From Candidatus Dormiibacterota bacterium (lineage in GTDB: Bacteria > Chloroflexota > Dormibacteria > Aeolococcales > Aeolococcaceae), in assembly GCA_003170875.1 (NCBI GenBank), contig PMYJ01000236.1, forward strand, positions 3,594 through 9,773: a stretch of 6,180 nt of DNA. Reading direction: 5' to 3'. The notes under the pieces are model-generated. The model saw nothing but the letters and a program-made list of their open reading frames with translations. It made no database searches and was not told the DNA's origin. Of this stretch, positions 5,227 to 6,180 are shown one piece after another (the stretch's first letter is position 1; the number at the start of each line of letters is the position of its first letter). The position numbers and the translations under genes are program-made.

Positions 5227-6180
5227 CGTCGAACGGGGGCCGCAGTTCTCATGGGGCGAGCCAGCCGGACGGCCAGCAGCCATCCCTCGCGCAGCTCAGG
5301 CGTGAGCTGGATGACGCCCACGTCCTTCTCGCCGGTATTCAGGGCTCGACCACGTTCCGCGCCGCGGCGAAGGCGAGCCGCCTGGCCCACCGGCTGGTAC
5401 CGCCGGGGTCGCGCCGGCGCCAGGTGGTGCGCAGATTGCTGGGGCGGCGCGGGCCGGGCGCGGGGACGGCGCCCGCATCGGTCCTGGAGAGCGGCCCATC
5501 CAACCTGCGACGCCTGACCTCGCGTGCCGCGTCGGACGGGCAGGCTTTCACGGTCGTGGTGTGGTCGAGATCGGGGGGAGACCTCCGGAGGACACTCGCC
5601 TCGCTCCGGGCCCAGAACTGGAGCCACTGGCAGGTCGCTCTGATGGAGCCGGCAGGCGCAGACCCGCCGGCCCGGCTGCCCGTCGAGGACTCGCGCATCC
5701 GCCGCCATCGGGGCGCTGCCGCCTCGAGCGCCATCGCCGGGGTGCTCGGCGAGCTGCCGGAACGGGAGATGGTTCTCTTCCTCGAGGCCGGCGACAGCCT
5801 CGCCCCCGATTGCCTCTACGAGATCGCGGCGACACTCCGGCGCGACCCCCTCGTCGACCTCGTCACCTGGGACGACGAGGTCGCCACCGAGCCTCGCCGC
5901 TCCCGCCTACGGGTCCGTCCCGCGTGGTCGCCGGAGACCCTGCTCTCGGCCAACTACCTGGACCGAGCCTTTGCCCTGCGCGCATCGAGCACCCGCGCGG
6001 CAGAGCCGGCGGTCGCTGGGTCCGTGGCGGCGCTGATCTGGCGTCTCCTGCTCCACTGCGATCTCGCGGACCGGCAGGTTGCTCGCATCGTCCGACCTCT
6101 GAGCAAGGCCGCCCGCCCTATGGGGATCTCCCCGCGCGACTCGACCGTGGTGGTGGGCGACGAGCTGGGGCGGCGCGGCT
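5223..6180 (+). CDS. GT2-type glycosyltransferase, N-terminal part (3' end outside window)
   Basis: The ATG at 5223 overlaps the upstream TGA (ATGA). The frame stays open to the right edge, giving 319 residues of a longer protein. Residues 21-42 look helical (S-L-A-Q-L-R-R-E-L-D-D-A) and lead into a basic segment, G-S-T-T-F-R ... L-V-P-P-G-S-R-R-R (41-66), of a kind common before GT2 domains in actinobacteria. The GT2-like domain runs from about 108 to 295: FTVVVWSRSGGDL, L-A-S-L-R-A-Q-N-W, VLFLEAGDSLAPDCLYE, LVTWDDE and R-P-A-W-S-P-E-T-L-L-S-x-N-Y. GT2 enzymes move sugars from nucleotide donors, here probably to a surface polysaccharide. The domain is divergent: the usual IPVYN strand is VVVWSRS and the usual DHDD is EAGD. 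The final D-E-L-G-R-R-G resembles the linker before a second GT2 domain in tandem members, so catalysis may reside beyond the edge. There is no Shine-Dalgarno; translation is probably coupled to the upstream gene. Confidence 0.8.
   Translation, partial: MTSNGGRSSHGASQPDGQQPSLAQLRRELDDAHVLLAGIQGSTTFRAAAKASRLAHRLVPPGSRRRQVVRRLLGRRGPGAGTAPASVLESGPSNLRRLTSRAASDGQAFTVVVWSRSGGDLRRTLASLRAQNWSHWQVALMEPAGADPPARLPVEDSRIRRHRGAAASSAIAGVLGELPEREMVLFLEAGDSLAPDCLYEIAATLRRDPLVDLVTWDDEVATEPRRSRLRVRPAWSPETLLSANYLDRAFALRASSTRAAEPAVAGSVAALIWRLLLHCDLADRQVARIVRPLSKAARPMGISPRDSTVVVGDELGRRG

Noticed and set aside
4866..5708. Minus-strand open frame of 280 codons across the methyltransferase-glycosyltransferase boundary.
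   Set aside because: It crosses two well-supported plus-strand genes joined by an ATGA overlap, and its translation matches nothing recognisable.

Overview
The window is high-GC DNA with GTG as well as ATG starts, one apparently leaderless gene and two secreted repeat proteins. This suggests an actinobacterium, probably from an uncultured or environmental lineage such as Acidimicrobiia or a relative. The lineage is inferred from family content only; there is no rRNA or other marker gene.

Layout. Left half, minus strand: a secreted protein made of about 50-residue repeats with a C-x5-C-W-A-V-G core (start 1187, running off the left edge), preceded in transcription order by a secreted glutamic peptidase of the G1/eqolisin type with three C-terminal surface repeats (3378 to 1312). 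A 124-base gap with a hairpin separates them. Centre: a divergent intergenic region of about 370 bases (3379-3751). It holds a good sigma70-like promoter (TTGTCA, 17 bases, CATAAT) pointing toward the peptidase gene. Right half, plus strand: a 3'-truncated SAM-dependent methyltransferase (3752-4186), a complete methyltransferase with a C-terminal coiled coil (4180-5226), and the start of a GT2-type glycosyltransferase (5223 to the right edge). These three overlap by 7 and 4 bases.

How the genes fit together. The right side looks like the edge of a surface-polysaccharide or glycan-modification cluster, where methyltransferases and GT2 enzymes commonly sit together. The second methyltransferase and the glycosyltransferase also share a short basic motif (G-S-[ST]-x-F-R ... 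V-P) next to predicted helical segments. The left side encodes two exported proteins likely to act outside the cell: an acid-type protease with adhesion-like repeats and a probable beta-propeller-like repeat protein. No mobile element, CRISPR array, tRNA or rRNA was recognised. The items most worth a second look are the eqolisin-repeat architecture, the Cys-paired repeat protein, the methyltransferase truncation with a leaderless promoter at the junction, and the motif shared between adjacent glycan genes.
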